Part shown: positions 1 to 6,413 of the stretch, piece after piece
Position numbering within the stretch: the stretch's first letter is position 1
Layout of the letters: each line of letters opens with the position of its first letter
Source: Rhodospirillaceae bacterium
GTDB taxonomy: Bacteria; Pseudomonadota; Alphaproteobacteria; UBA828
Length of the DNA stretch: 7,539 nucleotides
Reading direction: 5' to 3'
Assembly: GCA_028819955.1 (NCBI GenBank)
Contig: JAPPKP010000380.1
Coordinates: 1-7,539, forward strand
Notes under the pieces: model-generated
The model's input: the letters and a program-made list of their open reading frames with translations, nothing else
Database searches by the model: none
Told to the model about the DNA's origin: nothing
Position numbers and translations under genes: made by a program

Positions 1-341
1 GCGTAGCGGAACGAGCCCTGCGTCTCGATCCGGGGCGCCGCCTCGGAGACGGACGGCAGCACTTCCGCCAAGGCGAGGGCGTCCTCCAGCCCGATGGTCG
101 CGCGACCGGGACGGCCGATCAGGTGGTCCGGCGGCGTGATGGTGACGATGTCCGTGCCCAGCGCCTCGAAATCCTTGCGCGACTGGGACTTCGCGATCTC
201 CCCGATCGAGATCATGGTGATGACCGAGGCGATGCCGATCATGATGCCGATCAGCCCCAGCAGCGTGCGCAGCCTGGCGCCCAGGAGGCTGCGCACCGCC
301 TCTCGCAGCGTGGACGCCAGGTCCGTGCGCACGCTCCGCAT
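1..341 (-). CDS. MacB/FtsX-type ABC transporter permease, N-terminal part (gene runs off the window)
   Basis: This is the inner-membrane permease of the tripartite pump; only the first 113 residues are present. Residues about 25-48 form the first membrane helix (TLLGLIGIMIGIASVITM), with the Gly/Ile-rich pattern and preceding Arg typical of MacB and related FtsX-family permeases. After it begins the periplasmic domain, including DIVTITPP at 64-71. In this family the periplasmic domain passes conformational change from the ATPase to the adaptor rather than forming a classical channel. The ATG was chosen because it lies 6 bases after the ATPase stop and GAGG sits 5 bases upstream, overlapping that stop. 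It is the last visible gene of the operon. Family membership is well supported by the helix and by the ATPase and adaptor upstream. Whether it is a true macrolide or peptide exporter cannot be told, because the rest is outside the window. Confidence 0.88.
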   Translation of the reverse strand, partial: MRSVRTDLASTLREAVRSLLGARLRTLLGLIGIMIGIASVITMISIGEIAKSQSRKDFEALGTDIVTITPPDHLIGRPGRATIGLEDALALAEVLPSVSEAAPRIETQGSFRY

Positions 342-347
342 GGCGCC

Positions 348-1040
348 TCACTCCGCCGCTTCGGCCCGGGGCAGGCCTTCCAGCAGGATACCGCCGCGGA
401 TCAACGCATGACGCGTGCACTGGTTTGCGACCACAGGGTCATGGGTGATGATGAGGATCGTGATCCCCTCATTTTGATTGAGGCGGATCAGCAGCTGCAT
501 GACCTCCTCGGCGGTTTTCGAGTCCAGCGCGCCTGTGGGCTCGTCGGCGAGCAAGACCGAGGGCTCTCCCACCAGCGCGCGGGCGATGGCGACACGCTGT
601 TTCTGCCCGCCGGAGAGCTGGTCCGGCTTGTGGCCGAGCCGGTCCTCCATGCCGACCTTCTCCAGCATCTCCCGCGCCCGGCGCCTGATCTCGCCTCGGC
701 GAAGGCCGCGATAGACCAGCGGCACCGCCACGTTCTCCAGCGCCGTCAGGTGGTCCAGCAGGTTGAAGGACTGGAACACGAAGCCGATGTGCCTGTTGCG
801 GAAGGCCGAGAGCTCCCGGTCCTTCATCGACGCGACATTGCGCCCGTCCAGGGCGTAGGAGCCCGCCGTGGGCCTGCCCAGCAGGCCGATGATGTTCATC
901 AGCGTGGACTTGCCGCTGCCGGACGGACCCATGATCGAGAGCAGCTCGCCTTTCGCCACCTCCAGGTCGACTCCGTGCAGGACATCGACATCGATCGTGC
1001 CCAGCCTGAAAGATTTCCGAATGTCTGCCAGCCGCAGCAT
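348..1040 (-). CDS. MacB/LolD-type ABC transporter ATPase
   Basis: This 230-residue cytoplasmic ATPase powers the pump. All ABC motifs are intact: Walker [10 protein letters not shown] (38-46), Q-loop Gln90 in FVFQSFNLL, signature LSGGQ (142-146), Walker B VLLADE (162-167) with Glu167, D-loop ALDS (171-174) and switch His200 in IITHD. The [12 protein letters not shown] and DEPTGALDS stretches are characteristic of the MacB/LolD/FtsE group, and the length is normal for a stand-alone subunit. The reading frame stays open upstream to 2273 inside the adaptor gene. The ATG at 1040 is chosen because the conserved N-terminal beta strand ([10 protein letters not shown]) begins directly there, 14 bases after the adaptor stop. 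No strong Shine-Dalgarno is visible, so translation probably depends on coupling to the adaptor. Here the ATPase and permease are separate genes, unlike E. coli MacB, where both are in one polypeptide. Confidence 0.96.
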   Translation of the reverse strand: MLRLADIRKSFRLGTIDVDVLHGVDLEVAKGELLSIMGPSGSGKSTLMNIIGLLGRPTAGSYALDGRNVASMKDRELSAFRNRHIGFVFQSFNLLDHLTALENVAVPLVYRGLRRGEIRRRAREMLEKVGMEDRLGHKPDQLSGGQKQRVAIARALVGEPSVLLADEPTGALDSKTAEEVMQLLIRLNQNEGITILIITHDPVVANQCTRHALIRGGILLEGLPRAEAAE

Positions 1041-1054
1041 TGCGAGGCTTATGG

Positions 1055-2839
1055 CTATCGTTCCCGAATCACGATCTCGTCGCCGGCCTGCAGCCCGGCC
1101 GTGATCTCGACCGAATCCTGCGTGGTCGGCCCGATCACCACCTCCCGCTCCTGCACCTCCCGGGTCGACGAGTCGACCACGCTCACCCAGTAGGAGCGCC
1201 CGCGGTCCTGCACCGCCTCGAGCGGCACCATCAGCGCCGCCTCCTTGCTGTAGACCACGATCCTGAGGCGGCTCGACATGCCGGCGCGGATCCGCTCCTT
1301 TTGTTCCTCGTCGAGCGGATCCAGCGTCACCACCACGTCGAACTGGGGCGTGCCCCGCGACCGGGGATCGGGCTGGGAGGCGACGTGGGTCACGGTCCCC
1401 CGCAAGCGCAGGCCGCCGAAGGCATTGCCGGTCACCGAGACTGGCTGGCCGACCGCGATCCGCACCACATCCACCTCGTCGACCTTGGCCGTCGCCGCCA
1501 TGCGGCTGAAGTCGCCGATGGTCGCCAGCACCTCGCCCCTGCCGATGTTCCTGCCTTCCTGCAGGCGCGAGGTGCCGGAATGGGCCAGCACGACGCCCGA
1601 GAGTGGCGCATGGATGCGGCTCTGACCCAGGCTCTGCGCCAGCTCCTGCAGCTCCTCCTCGGCGGTCCTCAGCTCCAGCGCCGCCTTGTCCAACGCCTCC
1701 CGGCCGCCCCTGGCGCGCGCCGCGGCGAGATCCTCCTGGGCCGCCTCGAAGTCCAGCAGCTGGCCCCGATACTGGCGCTCCGCATCCTCGTGCTCCGATG
1801 CGGGAATCAGGCCCTGCTCCAGCAGGAACGCGGTGCGCTTCAGCTGATTCTCCTGGCTCTCCAGCGCCATGCGCGCCCGCGCATAGGAGCGCCGGGCCTC
1901 GGCCATCTCGGGCCCGCTCTCCCAGTCCCTGACGGTCTCGAACGCCCTCAGCGCCTCGATGTGCTTGATCTGCGCCTCGCGGTGCAGGCGGACCGCCTCC
2001 GACGTGTTGAGCTCGATCAGAAGATCGCCCTCCTTCACCTCCTGGCCCTGGCGGAAGTGCACGACAGCGATCTGGCTCGCCAGCGGGCTCGTCACCGACA
2101 CCGACCGCCACGGCTCGAGCCGTCCCGACAAGGAGATCGTCTCGCGCACCGGCTCGGGCTCCACCGTCAGGGTGTAGAGGCCGCTCGCGGTATCGGCACC
2201 GGCCTCGGCGATCATCGACGAGCCCGACGAGCCGCCGATGAACGGCACGTCGAAGTGGTCGAACGGCTGCCATACGTAGGTGCCGGCGCCCAGGAACACG
2301 CCGATCACCAGCACCGTCGCCATGATCCGCGCCACCTGGACCTTCTTCAGCGTCCGGGCCAGGGTCTCGTTGCGCTCCTCGATCTGCCGGTAGGCCGACT
2401 GCAGCTCCGTGTGCTGCGCCTCCACCTCCTTCGCCATGCGCAGCTCGGTCTCGCGCAACTCCCTGAGCTCGGTGATGTCGCTGAAGACGGCGACCAGCGC
2501 CATCGGCACCGACGCGCCGTCGACGGTCTGCCTGATGTAGGAGGTCGCAACCGAGAGCGAGCGCGGCTGGCCGCCGGGATCGAGCGTCACTACCTGCCGG
2601 CCGCTCGCGCCTTCGCCCGCGACGGTGCCGAGCACGAGCTCGCTGAACTCTTCCAGCTCCTCGTGCGGGACGAACAGCTCGGCGAAGCTCTTCCCAAGCA
2701 CCTCGTCCGGCGCCATGCCCAGGATACGGCCGGCCGCCGCATTGAACACCGCGATGGTGCCGCCGCGCTCGACCACCATCACCCCGTCGAGCAGGTTCTC
2801 CAGCACGCGCCCGTGGACGTCCGTGTGCGGCTCCGTCAT
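1055..2839 (-). CDS. PAS domain fused to a MacA/HlyD-type periplasmic adaptor
   Basis: This is a 594-residue membrane-fusion (adaptor) protein that should link the inner-membrane pump to the TolC-like factor. Its architecture is unusual. Residues about 8-125 are a PAS domain (LLDGVMVVERGGTIAVFNAA, ending in SDITELREL). A charged helix, probably coiled coil, follows at 125-167. One membrane helix lies at about 170-190 (IMATVLVIGVFLGAGTYVW). The rest is a normal adaptor: first lipoyl half-motif at 246-280 (SPLASQIAVVHFRQGQEVKEG), long alpha-hairpin at 283-405, second lipoyl half at 408-443 (IHAPLSGVVLAHSG), beta-barrel at about 446-535 and membrane-proximal domain to the end. The PAS domain should be cytoplasmic and the adaptor periplasmic. 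Ordinary MacA homologues are roughly 370-400 residues and have only a short cytoplasmic N-terminus. The ATG overlaps the stop of the upstream gene as ATGA. The PAS ligand cannot be read from the sequence. Confidence 0.93.
   Translation of the reverse strand: MTEPHTDVHGRVLENLLDGVMVVERGGTIAVFNAAAGRILGMAPDEVLGKSFAELFVPHEELEEFSELVLGTVAGEGASGRQVVTLDPGGQPRSLSVATSYIRQTVDGASVPMALVAVFSDITELRELRETELRMAKEVEAQHTELQSAYRQIEERNETLARTLKKVQVARIMATVLVIGVFLGAGTYVWQPFDHFDVPFIGGSSGSSMIAEAGADTASGLYTLTVEPEPVRETISLSGRLEPWRSVSVTSPLASQIAVVHFRQGQEVKEGDLLIELNTSEAVRLHREAQIKHIEALRAFETVRDWESGPEMAEARRSYARARMALESQENQLKRTAFLLEQGLIPASEHEDAERQYRGQLLDFEAAQEDLAAARARGGREALDKAALELRTAEEELQELAQSLGQSRIHAPLSGVVLAHSGTSRLQEGRNIGRGEVLATIGDFSRMAATAKVDEVDVVRIAVGQPVSVTGNAFGGLRLRGTVTHVASQPDPRSRGTPQFDVVVTLDPLDEEQKERIRAGMSSRLRIVVYSKEAALMVPLEAVQDRGRSYWVSVVDSSTREVQEREVVIGPTTQDSVEITAGLQAGDEIVIRER
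2836..2839 (-). promoter_or_regulatory. ATGA stop/start overlap coupling the outer-membrane factor and adaptor genes
   Basis: On the minus strand the adaptor ATG (2839-2837) shares bases with the TGA stop (2838-2836) of the TolC-like gene. Such four-base overlaps normally mean translational coupling by re-initiation, which supports stoichiometric production of the two partners. It also fixes the adaptor start. Confidence 0.85.
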
Positions 2840-4287
2840 CGCCCCACCTGCTCCACCGCGATGCCCCAGGTCTCGAGCGTCGTACCCAGCGTCTGGTCCA
2901 GCGCCGTCAGCGCGTTCTCGTAGTCGACCAGCGCGTCCACCTCGGCGTTTTGCGCCCGCACCAGGTCATCCTCGAAGAGGGCGAGCTGGAAGATGGAGGA
3001 CAGCCCCTGCTGCAGCTTGCTCCGCTCGATCGCGAGCTTCTCCTCCGCTAGCCTGAGCGCCTGCCGGGCGAGCTCGATCTGCCTGAGGCCCACCTCCACG
3101 TCGTGCACCGCCTGGCGCACCTGGATGTCCATCGACTGGCGCAGCTCCACCAGCCCGCGCTCGGCCTGCGTGACCCCGGCCTGCGCCGCTCTGAGACCGA
3201 GCTCGGGCCCGCGGTCCCACAGCGGGATGGTCAGACGCAGGCCCGCGGAATAGTCCGTCTGCCCGGCGCCCCCGCCGGTGCCCCGCGACACGTCGGCATC
3301 CAGCGACAGGTCCCAGAGTTGGTGGTCCTCGGCCAACTTCAGGTCGATCTCCGCGATCTCCCTGTCCAGCAGCGCGCGTGCATGGCTGGGCGAATGACCG
3401 AGCGCCGTCTTGATCGCCTCATCGAGGGAAAGGACGGGCCGCGGCGTGGCCGGCACCTCCATCGGTCGGACCACGGTCGCGCTGTCGATGTCGAGGATGC
3501 CGATCAGGCCGAAGTTGGCCGTCGTCACGTTGTTGCGCGTCTGGACCAGGGCGAGCTCGCGGTCGGCGACGTCCGCCTCGCTCTGCAGGATCTCGCGAGC
3601 CGCCATCTCGCCTGCCTCGATCAGCGTGCGGTTGGTCTCGAGCTGCTGGCGGGCGCGCACCAGCGAGGCCTCGCCGATCTCGAGCTGCCGCCTGGCCCGC
3701 ACCAGGTTGCGCCACGCATTGATAGTGGAGACCACGACGCCGGCGACGGTCTCGCGGAACGCCAGGACGCTGATCCTGTCGCCGAGGCGCGCGATGCGCA
3801 GCGGGGCGGTGTCGATGTCGATCCCGAAGCCCCGCAGCAGCGGCTGCGAGAAGCTGAGCGAGACTCTCCCGTCGGCGTCGTCCGGGCCCGCAACGGGCTC
3901 CGAGAGGCGCAGCGAGAACTGCCCGCCGGTCTCGATCCGAAGCCCCGTCACGGCGGCGAGCTCCGCCGTCGTGTCCCGCTCCCGCGCCGCCCGCACGACC
4001 GGGCTGAAGGCGGCCGTCGGCCGGTAGCGGTCCTCGGCCACGTCCAGGGAGAACTCCTGGATGGTGCGGGAGAGGCGCGCATCCAGCAGGTCCCGGTTGT
4101 TCTCCAGCGCGAGCCGGATCGCGTCGTCCAGCGTCAGCTCAAGTGCCGCCCCTCCGCCGTCCTCCTGCGCCTGTCCAGACGCCGGCAACCAGGAGGCCAA
4201 CAACAGCAGCACGAACGCGGGTATGCAGGTCCGCATCAAGAGGAAGGCAACCTGCCAGAACCGGGGGCGCCGTTCGTCTTCGCTCAT
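2836..4287 (-). CDS. TolC-family outer-membrane efflux factor
   Basis: This 483-residue protein should trimerise as the outer-membrane channel and periplasmic tunnel of the pump. It has the internal duplication of the outer-membrane factor family: each half opens with a LTLDDAIRLALENN-type helix (residues 51-64, and LSLDEAIKTALGHSP at 286-300). Each half also has a beta-strand signature, SQPLLRGFG at 147-155 and IPLWDRG at 354-360. Long amphipathic helices lie between, and a coiled-coil end carries YENALTALDQTLGT at 456-469. The N-terminus is a Sec signal with an extended basic n-region, core at about 22-34, and likely cleavage after ASGQA (36-40). The start at 4287 (MSEDERR) has only a weak ribosome site. 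A start at Met18 (4236) would give a more conventional signal, while the longest frame, from 4389, adds residues unlike a signal peptide. It is the first gene of the operon, which is less common than adaptor-first order. Confidence 0.94.
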   Translation of the reverse strand: MSEDERRPRFWQVAFLLMRTCIPAFVLLLLASWLPASGQAQEDGGGAALELTLDDAIRLALENNRDLLDARLSRTIQEFSLDVAEDRYRPTAAFSPVVRAARERDTTAELAAVTGLRIETGGQFSLRLSEPVAGPDDADGRVSLSFSQPLLRGFGIDIDTAPLRIARLGDRISVLAFRETVAGVVVSTINAWRNLVRARRQLEIGEASLVRARQQLETNRTLIEAGEMAAREILQSEADVADRELALVQTRNNVTTANFGLIGILDIDSATVVRPMEVPATPRPVLSLDEAIKTALGHSPSHARALLDREIAEIDLKLAEDHQLWDLSLDADVSRGTGGGAGQTDYSAGLRLTIPLWDRGPELGLRAAQAGVTQAERGLVELRQSMDIQVRQAVHDVEVGLRQIELARQALRLAEEKLAIERSKLQQGLSSIFQLALFEDDLVRAQNAEVDALVDYENALTALDQTLGTTLETWGIAVEQVGR

Positions 4288-4475
4288 CGTGCACAACAAT
4301 TTCCGGCAAGTCCGGGACTTCACCCGGTAAAGATGCCGGGCAGTAGGAGAAGACAGACCATAGGAGATACCGATGTCGGGTTTCTCCACGCTCCTGTGTC
4401 CATCTTGCGGGCTCCCCTCCCCACCTGGCCTAGCGGGAATGAACTTCCGTCAGGCACCCGGTCTTCAACCTCGCT
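4288..4475. other. Intergenic region between the export operon and the cysteine-rich genes
   Basis: About 190 bases separate the downstream cysteine-rich gene from the TolC-like gene, all on the minus strand. I see no convincing stem-loop plus T-tract terminator and no clear sigma-70 promoter pair. A promoter for the export operon is expected here if it is not read through from the genes upstream, but I cannot point to it. Confidence 0.4.
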
Positions 4476-5102
4476 TCAACATGAATCTACCTTCAACGTC
4501 CCATTGCAATTGAGCAAATCGTCAGTATCGAGGTAATGCACGTCTTTGATCGAAGTCTGCCGTTCCCCGAGGGTCCACTCGGGTGTTATGTACTGGCATT
4601 TGGCCCAGACACTGCACGTCAGGTTGGCGCTCGACGCGGTGACGGGCGACGGCGAAGTAGTACCCGAAGTATAAGTCTCACCACCCGAGAGTTCACAATA
4701 ATCGCTAGCGGAGCTCTTGTTCCATTGGCTCGTGCACCCATCTATGGTCACGTAATCCGCCTTTCTGCACACTCCGAGATCTTTGCAGCAGTAAATACCA
4801 TTTACTGTACAAGCTTCGCTGCCCCTTCTCGCATTGGTGTTAGTGAGGTGCCACGTCTTGTCCGAGCAACTCCTCAGGTCAACCTTGGCAACGACCTTGT
4901 CCCATAGGTGGCAATCGTTTTGAGCTTGAGCTCCGAAAGTGCTTTTCTTGGGCCAGTTATTATTGTCCCACCAGCCATGCAGGCACTCGGTATGATGAAA
5001 TGTCACTCTGTCACTGATACCGCAGGAGGCGTAGGCTGCGCCCGCAACGACCATGGCCGCTGCGAATGCCAACAAACCGAGAATCGATTGTCGCATCTTC
5101 AT
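4476..5102 (-). CDS. Sec-exported cysteine-rich protein, downstream paralogue (unknown family)
   Basis: This 208-residue protein has a textbook signal peptide (MKMRQSILGLLAFAAAMVV, cleavage probably after AGAAYA at residue 25), giving a mature protein of about 183 residues. It has 14 cysteines, all in the mature part (27, 40, 64, 79, 98, 105, 106, 112, 123, 136, 163, 169, 199, 208). An even number without CxxCH or obvious metal ligands suggests up to seven disulphides. Aromatic-rich motifs include HGWWDNNNWP (42-51), GIYCCKDLG (102-110) and YITPEWTLGERQT (171-183). I do not recognise the family. The start is set by AAAGGA eight bases upstream and by the identical arrangement in the paralogue; a Met two codons on is the only close alternative. 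The copy ends directly at the last cysteine. Its third codon positions look richer in A/T than its paralogue and the pump genes. Confidence 0.88.
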   Translation of the reverse strand: MKMRQSILGLLAFAAAMVVAGAAYASCGISDRVTFHHTECLHGWWDNNNWPKKSTFGAQAQNDCHLWDKVVAKVDLRSCSDKTWHLTNTNARRGSEACTVNGIYCCKDLGVCRKADYVTIDGCTSQWNKSSASDYCELSGGETYTSGTTSPSPVTASSANLTCSVWAKCQYITPEWTLGERQTSIKDVHYLDTDDLLNCNGTLKVDSC

Positions 5103-5396
5103 TTCACACGTCCTTTCCGGAAGCCGGGACCGGGGTGGCAGCATGGGTGAAGAGCCGGCCCGGCAAGGCCTGCAGGGACCGTTCGCCCACGACGGCGCGT
5201 GCGAGTCGCCGGGAAGAGTCGCGTCCGGCGCCAGGTCGTGCGGACGCCCCGATGGCTCTTCGCATTAGCCGGGTTCCGACGAAGGCGCGTAAGGCCGGGA
5301 CAACGCTGCACTTCATGGGCTCCCTTTGCACACTCGCTGTCAACGGCTCCCGGCGGAAACGGCGGGACGTCGTTGCGCCCGGCGCCTCGGCTCCTG
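5103..5396 (-). other. Leader copy 1, between the two cysteine-rich genes
   Basis: This 294-base stretch carries no convincing gene. It matches the leader of the upstream paralogue along its whole length, with roughly 10% substitutions in the parts I aligned by hand, plus a 39-base insertion at about 5206-5244 that the other copy lacks. It begins at the stop of the upstream paralogue and ends at the ribosome site of the downstream one. It may hold a promoter or a 5' untranslated element, or may simply be duplicated spacer. I see no clear -35/-10 pair. A weak inverted repeat (5358-5364 with 5368-5374, one mismatch) corresponds to a perfect one in the other copy. Confidence 0.55.
5111..5116 (-). 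promoter_or_regulatory. Shine-Dalgarno AAAGGA of the downstream cysteine-rich gene
   Basis: AAAGGA on the minus strand is eight bases from the ATG at 5102. The same hexamer at the same spacing occurs before the paralogue, which confirms both start codons. Confidence 0.8.
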
Positions 5397-6038
5397 TCAG
5401 TACACGTATGGGCACTCTCCCGGTTTCTTCAGGTCACCGTTGCAGTTCACCAAGTCCTTGGTGGTGAGGAAGAACACCCTGATGTAGGTCTGCCTCTCCG
5501 AGAGGGTCCACTCGGGTGTTATGTAGTCGCACTTGGCGTTGATGCCGCACGCGGACTCGTCCTCGTGAGCCGTAATGTTGACGGGCGACGTGCTCCCCGA
5601 GGTGTAGGTCGTGCCGCCCGAGGGACGGCAGGACTCGCTAGCCGAGCTCTTGTTCCACTCGATCTCGCAGTTCTCGCGCGTCACCATGTCGTCGCGGTCG
5701 CACAGGTCGCCGAGGTCCTGGCAGCAGTAGATGCCGCGGACTCGGCAAGCCTCACTGCCCCGCCTCGCATTGGCGTTAGTGATGTGCCACGTCTTGTCCG
5801 AGCAGCTCGCCAGATCGACCTTGACGACGACCGTGCCCCACAGGTGGCAGTCATTTTGAACCTGCGCTCCGAAAGTGCTCTTCCTCGGCCAGTCATTATT
5901 GTCCCACCAGCCGTGCACGCACTCCGAGTGGTGGAAGGTCACTCGGTCGCTGATGCCGCAGGAAGCGTAGGCCGCGCCCGCAACGACCATGGCCGCTGCG
6001 AATGCGAACAGGCCGAGAATCGATTGTCGCGTCTTCAT
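5397..6038 (-). CDS. Sec-exported cysteine-rich protein, upstream paralogue (unknown family)
   Basis: This 213-residue protein is the paralogue of the gene at 4476-5102. By hand alignment the first 110 residues differ at 16 positions (about 85% identical), and the C-terminal half is more divergent. The signal peptide (MKTRQSILGLFAFAAAMVV, cleavage near AGAAYA) is almost unchanged. All 14 cysteines are retained (27, 40, 64, 79, 98, 105, 106, 113, 124, 137, 164, 170, 199, 209), including the CC pair, which argues for a shared disulphide fold. Conserved blocks include HGWWDNN, NARRGSEAC, WNKSSAS, YTSG and YITPEWTL. It differs at the end: four extra residues, PYVY, follow the last cysteine, and their codons match the start of a leader copy rather than the paralogue. 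The ATG at 6038 has AAAGGA eight bases upstream; the frame stays open further upstream but without a signal peptide. Function is unknown. It is probably the first gene of its transcript. Confidence 0.88.
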   Translation of the reverse strand: MKTRQSILGLFAFAAAMVVAGAAYASCGISDRVTFHHSECVHGWWDNNDWPRKSTFGAQVQNDCHLWGTVVVKVDLASCSDKTWHITNANARRGSEACRVRGIYCCQDLGDLCDRDDMVTRENCEIEWNKSSASESCRPSGGTTYTSGSTSPVNITAHEDESACGINAKCDYITPEWTLSERQTYIRVFFLTTKDLVNCNGDLKKPGECPYVY

Positions 6039-6306
6039 TTCACACGTCCTTTCCGGAAGCCGGGACCGGGGTCGCGGCATGGGTGAGGAGCCGGTCCGGC
6101 AAGGCCGGCAGGGAAGGTTCGCCCACGGCGGCGCGTGCGAGCGCCTCGACGGCTCTTCGCATCGGCCGGGCTCCGACGAAGGCGCGTAAGGCCGGGATGA
6201 CGCTGCACCTCGTGGGTTCCCCCTGCACACCCGCTGTCGGCGGCTCCCGGCGGAAACGACGAGACGTCGTTCCGCGCGGTGCCTCGACCTCTGTCAGTAC
6301 AAGTAT
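6039..6306 (-). other. Leader copy 2, upstream of the first cysteine-rich gene
   Basis: This is the second copy of the leader, shorter by 39 bases. Homology to copy 1 can be followed to about 6306, where the matching string TCAGTACAAGTAT (6294-6306) aligns with TCAGTACACGTAT (5397-5409). A perfect 7-bp inverted repeat with a 3-base loop lies at 6255-6271 (AACGACG / CGTCGTT). A promoter for the cysteine-rich genes should lie here or just upstream, in or near the mobile element. TAATACT on the minus strand near 6303-6309 resembles a -10 box but lacks a convincing -35 partner. Confidence 0.5.
6047..6052 (-). promoter_or_regulatory. Shine-Dalgarno AAAGGA of the upstream cysteine-rich gene
   Basis: AAAGGA on the minus strand lies eight bases from the ATG at 6038, within a block of about 100 bases that is nearly identical between the two copies. 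Confidence 0.8.
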
Positions 6307-6330
6307 TAGAAGACTTCAGATTTTCTCGCG

Positions 6331-6356
6331 TCCCCAAGTTTGGGGAGATTGGCCAA
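6331..6356 (+). repeat. Left terminal inverted repeat
   Basis: It pairs with 6573-6598 over 26 bases with three mismatches, all at repeat positions 7-9. The inner 17 bases are identical and include GGGGAGATTGGCCAA. The outer 16 bases form a short palindrome of their own. Confidence 0.88.
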
Positions 6357-6413
6357 GAAATTAGGCTCAAATTGCGCAACGTAGGCACGGTTGGCCGTCG
6401 CCACCTCGAGACA

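Larger units (their letters stand above)
4476..5409 (-). repeat. Tandem duplication, unit A (downstream gene plus leader copy 1)
   Basis: One unit of a head-to-tail duplication: coding region, ribosome site and the whole leader align with unit B. The start codons of the two units are 936 bases apart. The leader end of unit A overlaps the last codons of the upstream gene, which marks the duplication junction at about 5410. Confidence 0.85.
5410..6306 (-). repeat. Tandem duplication, unit B (upstream gene plus leader copy 2)
   Basis: The second unit of the same duplication. The best conserved part is the roughly 100 bases around the start codon (about 5974-6072 against 5038-5136), where I count four differences. 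The 3' half of the gene has diverged most. Homology on the leader side fades at about 6306, 25 bases before the terminal repeat of the mobile element. Confidence 0.85.

Noticed and set aside
1041..2273. Upstream extension of the ABC ATPase frame to 641 residues
   Set aside because: The extra part is out-of-frame adaptor coding sequence with a Gly/Arg-rich translation; the conserved ATPase begins at 1040.
1040..2923. Long plus-strand frame opposite the adaptor gene, and similar ones at 123-1193, 3103-4536 and 5199-6086
   Set aside because: They are antisense shadows of real genes in GC-rich DNA, with Arg/His/Pro-rich translations, no domains and no ribosome sites.
4288..4389. Upstream extension of the TolC-like protein to a start at 4389
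   Set aside because: The added 34 residues are not signal-peptide-like and would bury the hydrophobic Sec signal at about residues 56-68.
5104..5415. Open frames through both leaders (ending at 5104 and 6040, one base before the next ATG) with similar C-termini THAATPVPASGKDV
   Set aside because: The similarity follows from the DNA duplication. In this frame the substitutions between copies fall mostly at first and second codon positions and change amino acids, so there is no sign of selection on a protein, and the starts lack ribosome sites.
6255..6271. Small perfect inverted repeat AACGACG-AGA-CGTCGTT as an operator or terminator
   Set aside because: The other leader copy has an uncompensated mismatch in the same place and no T-tract follows, so there is no support for function beyond mention in the leader entry.
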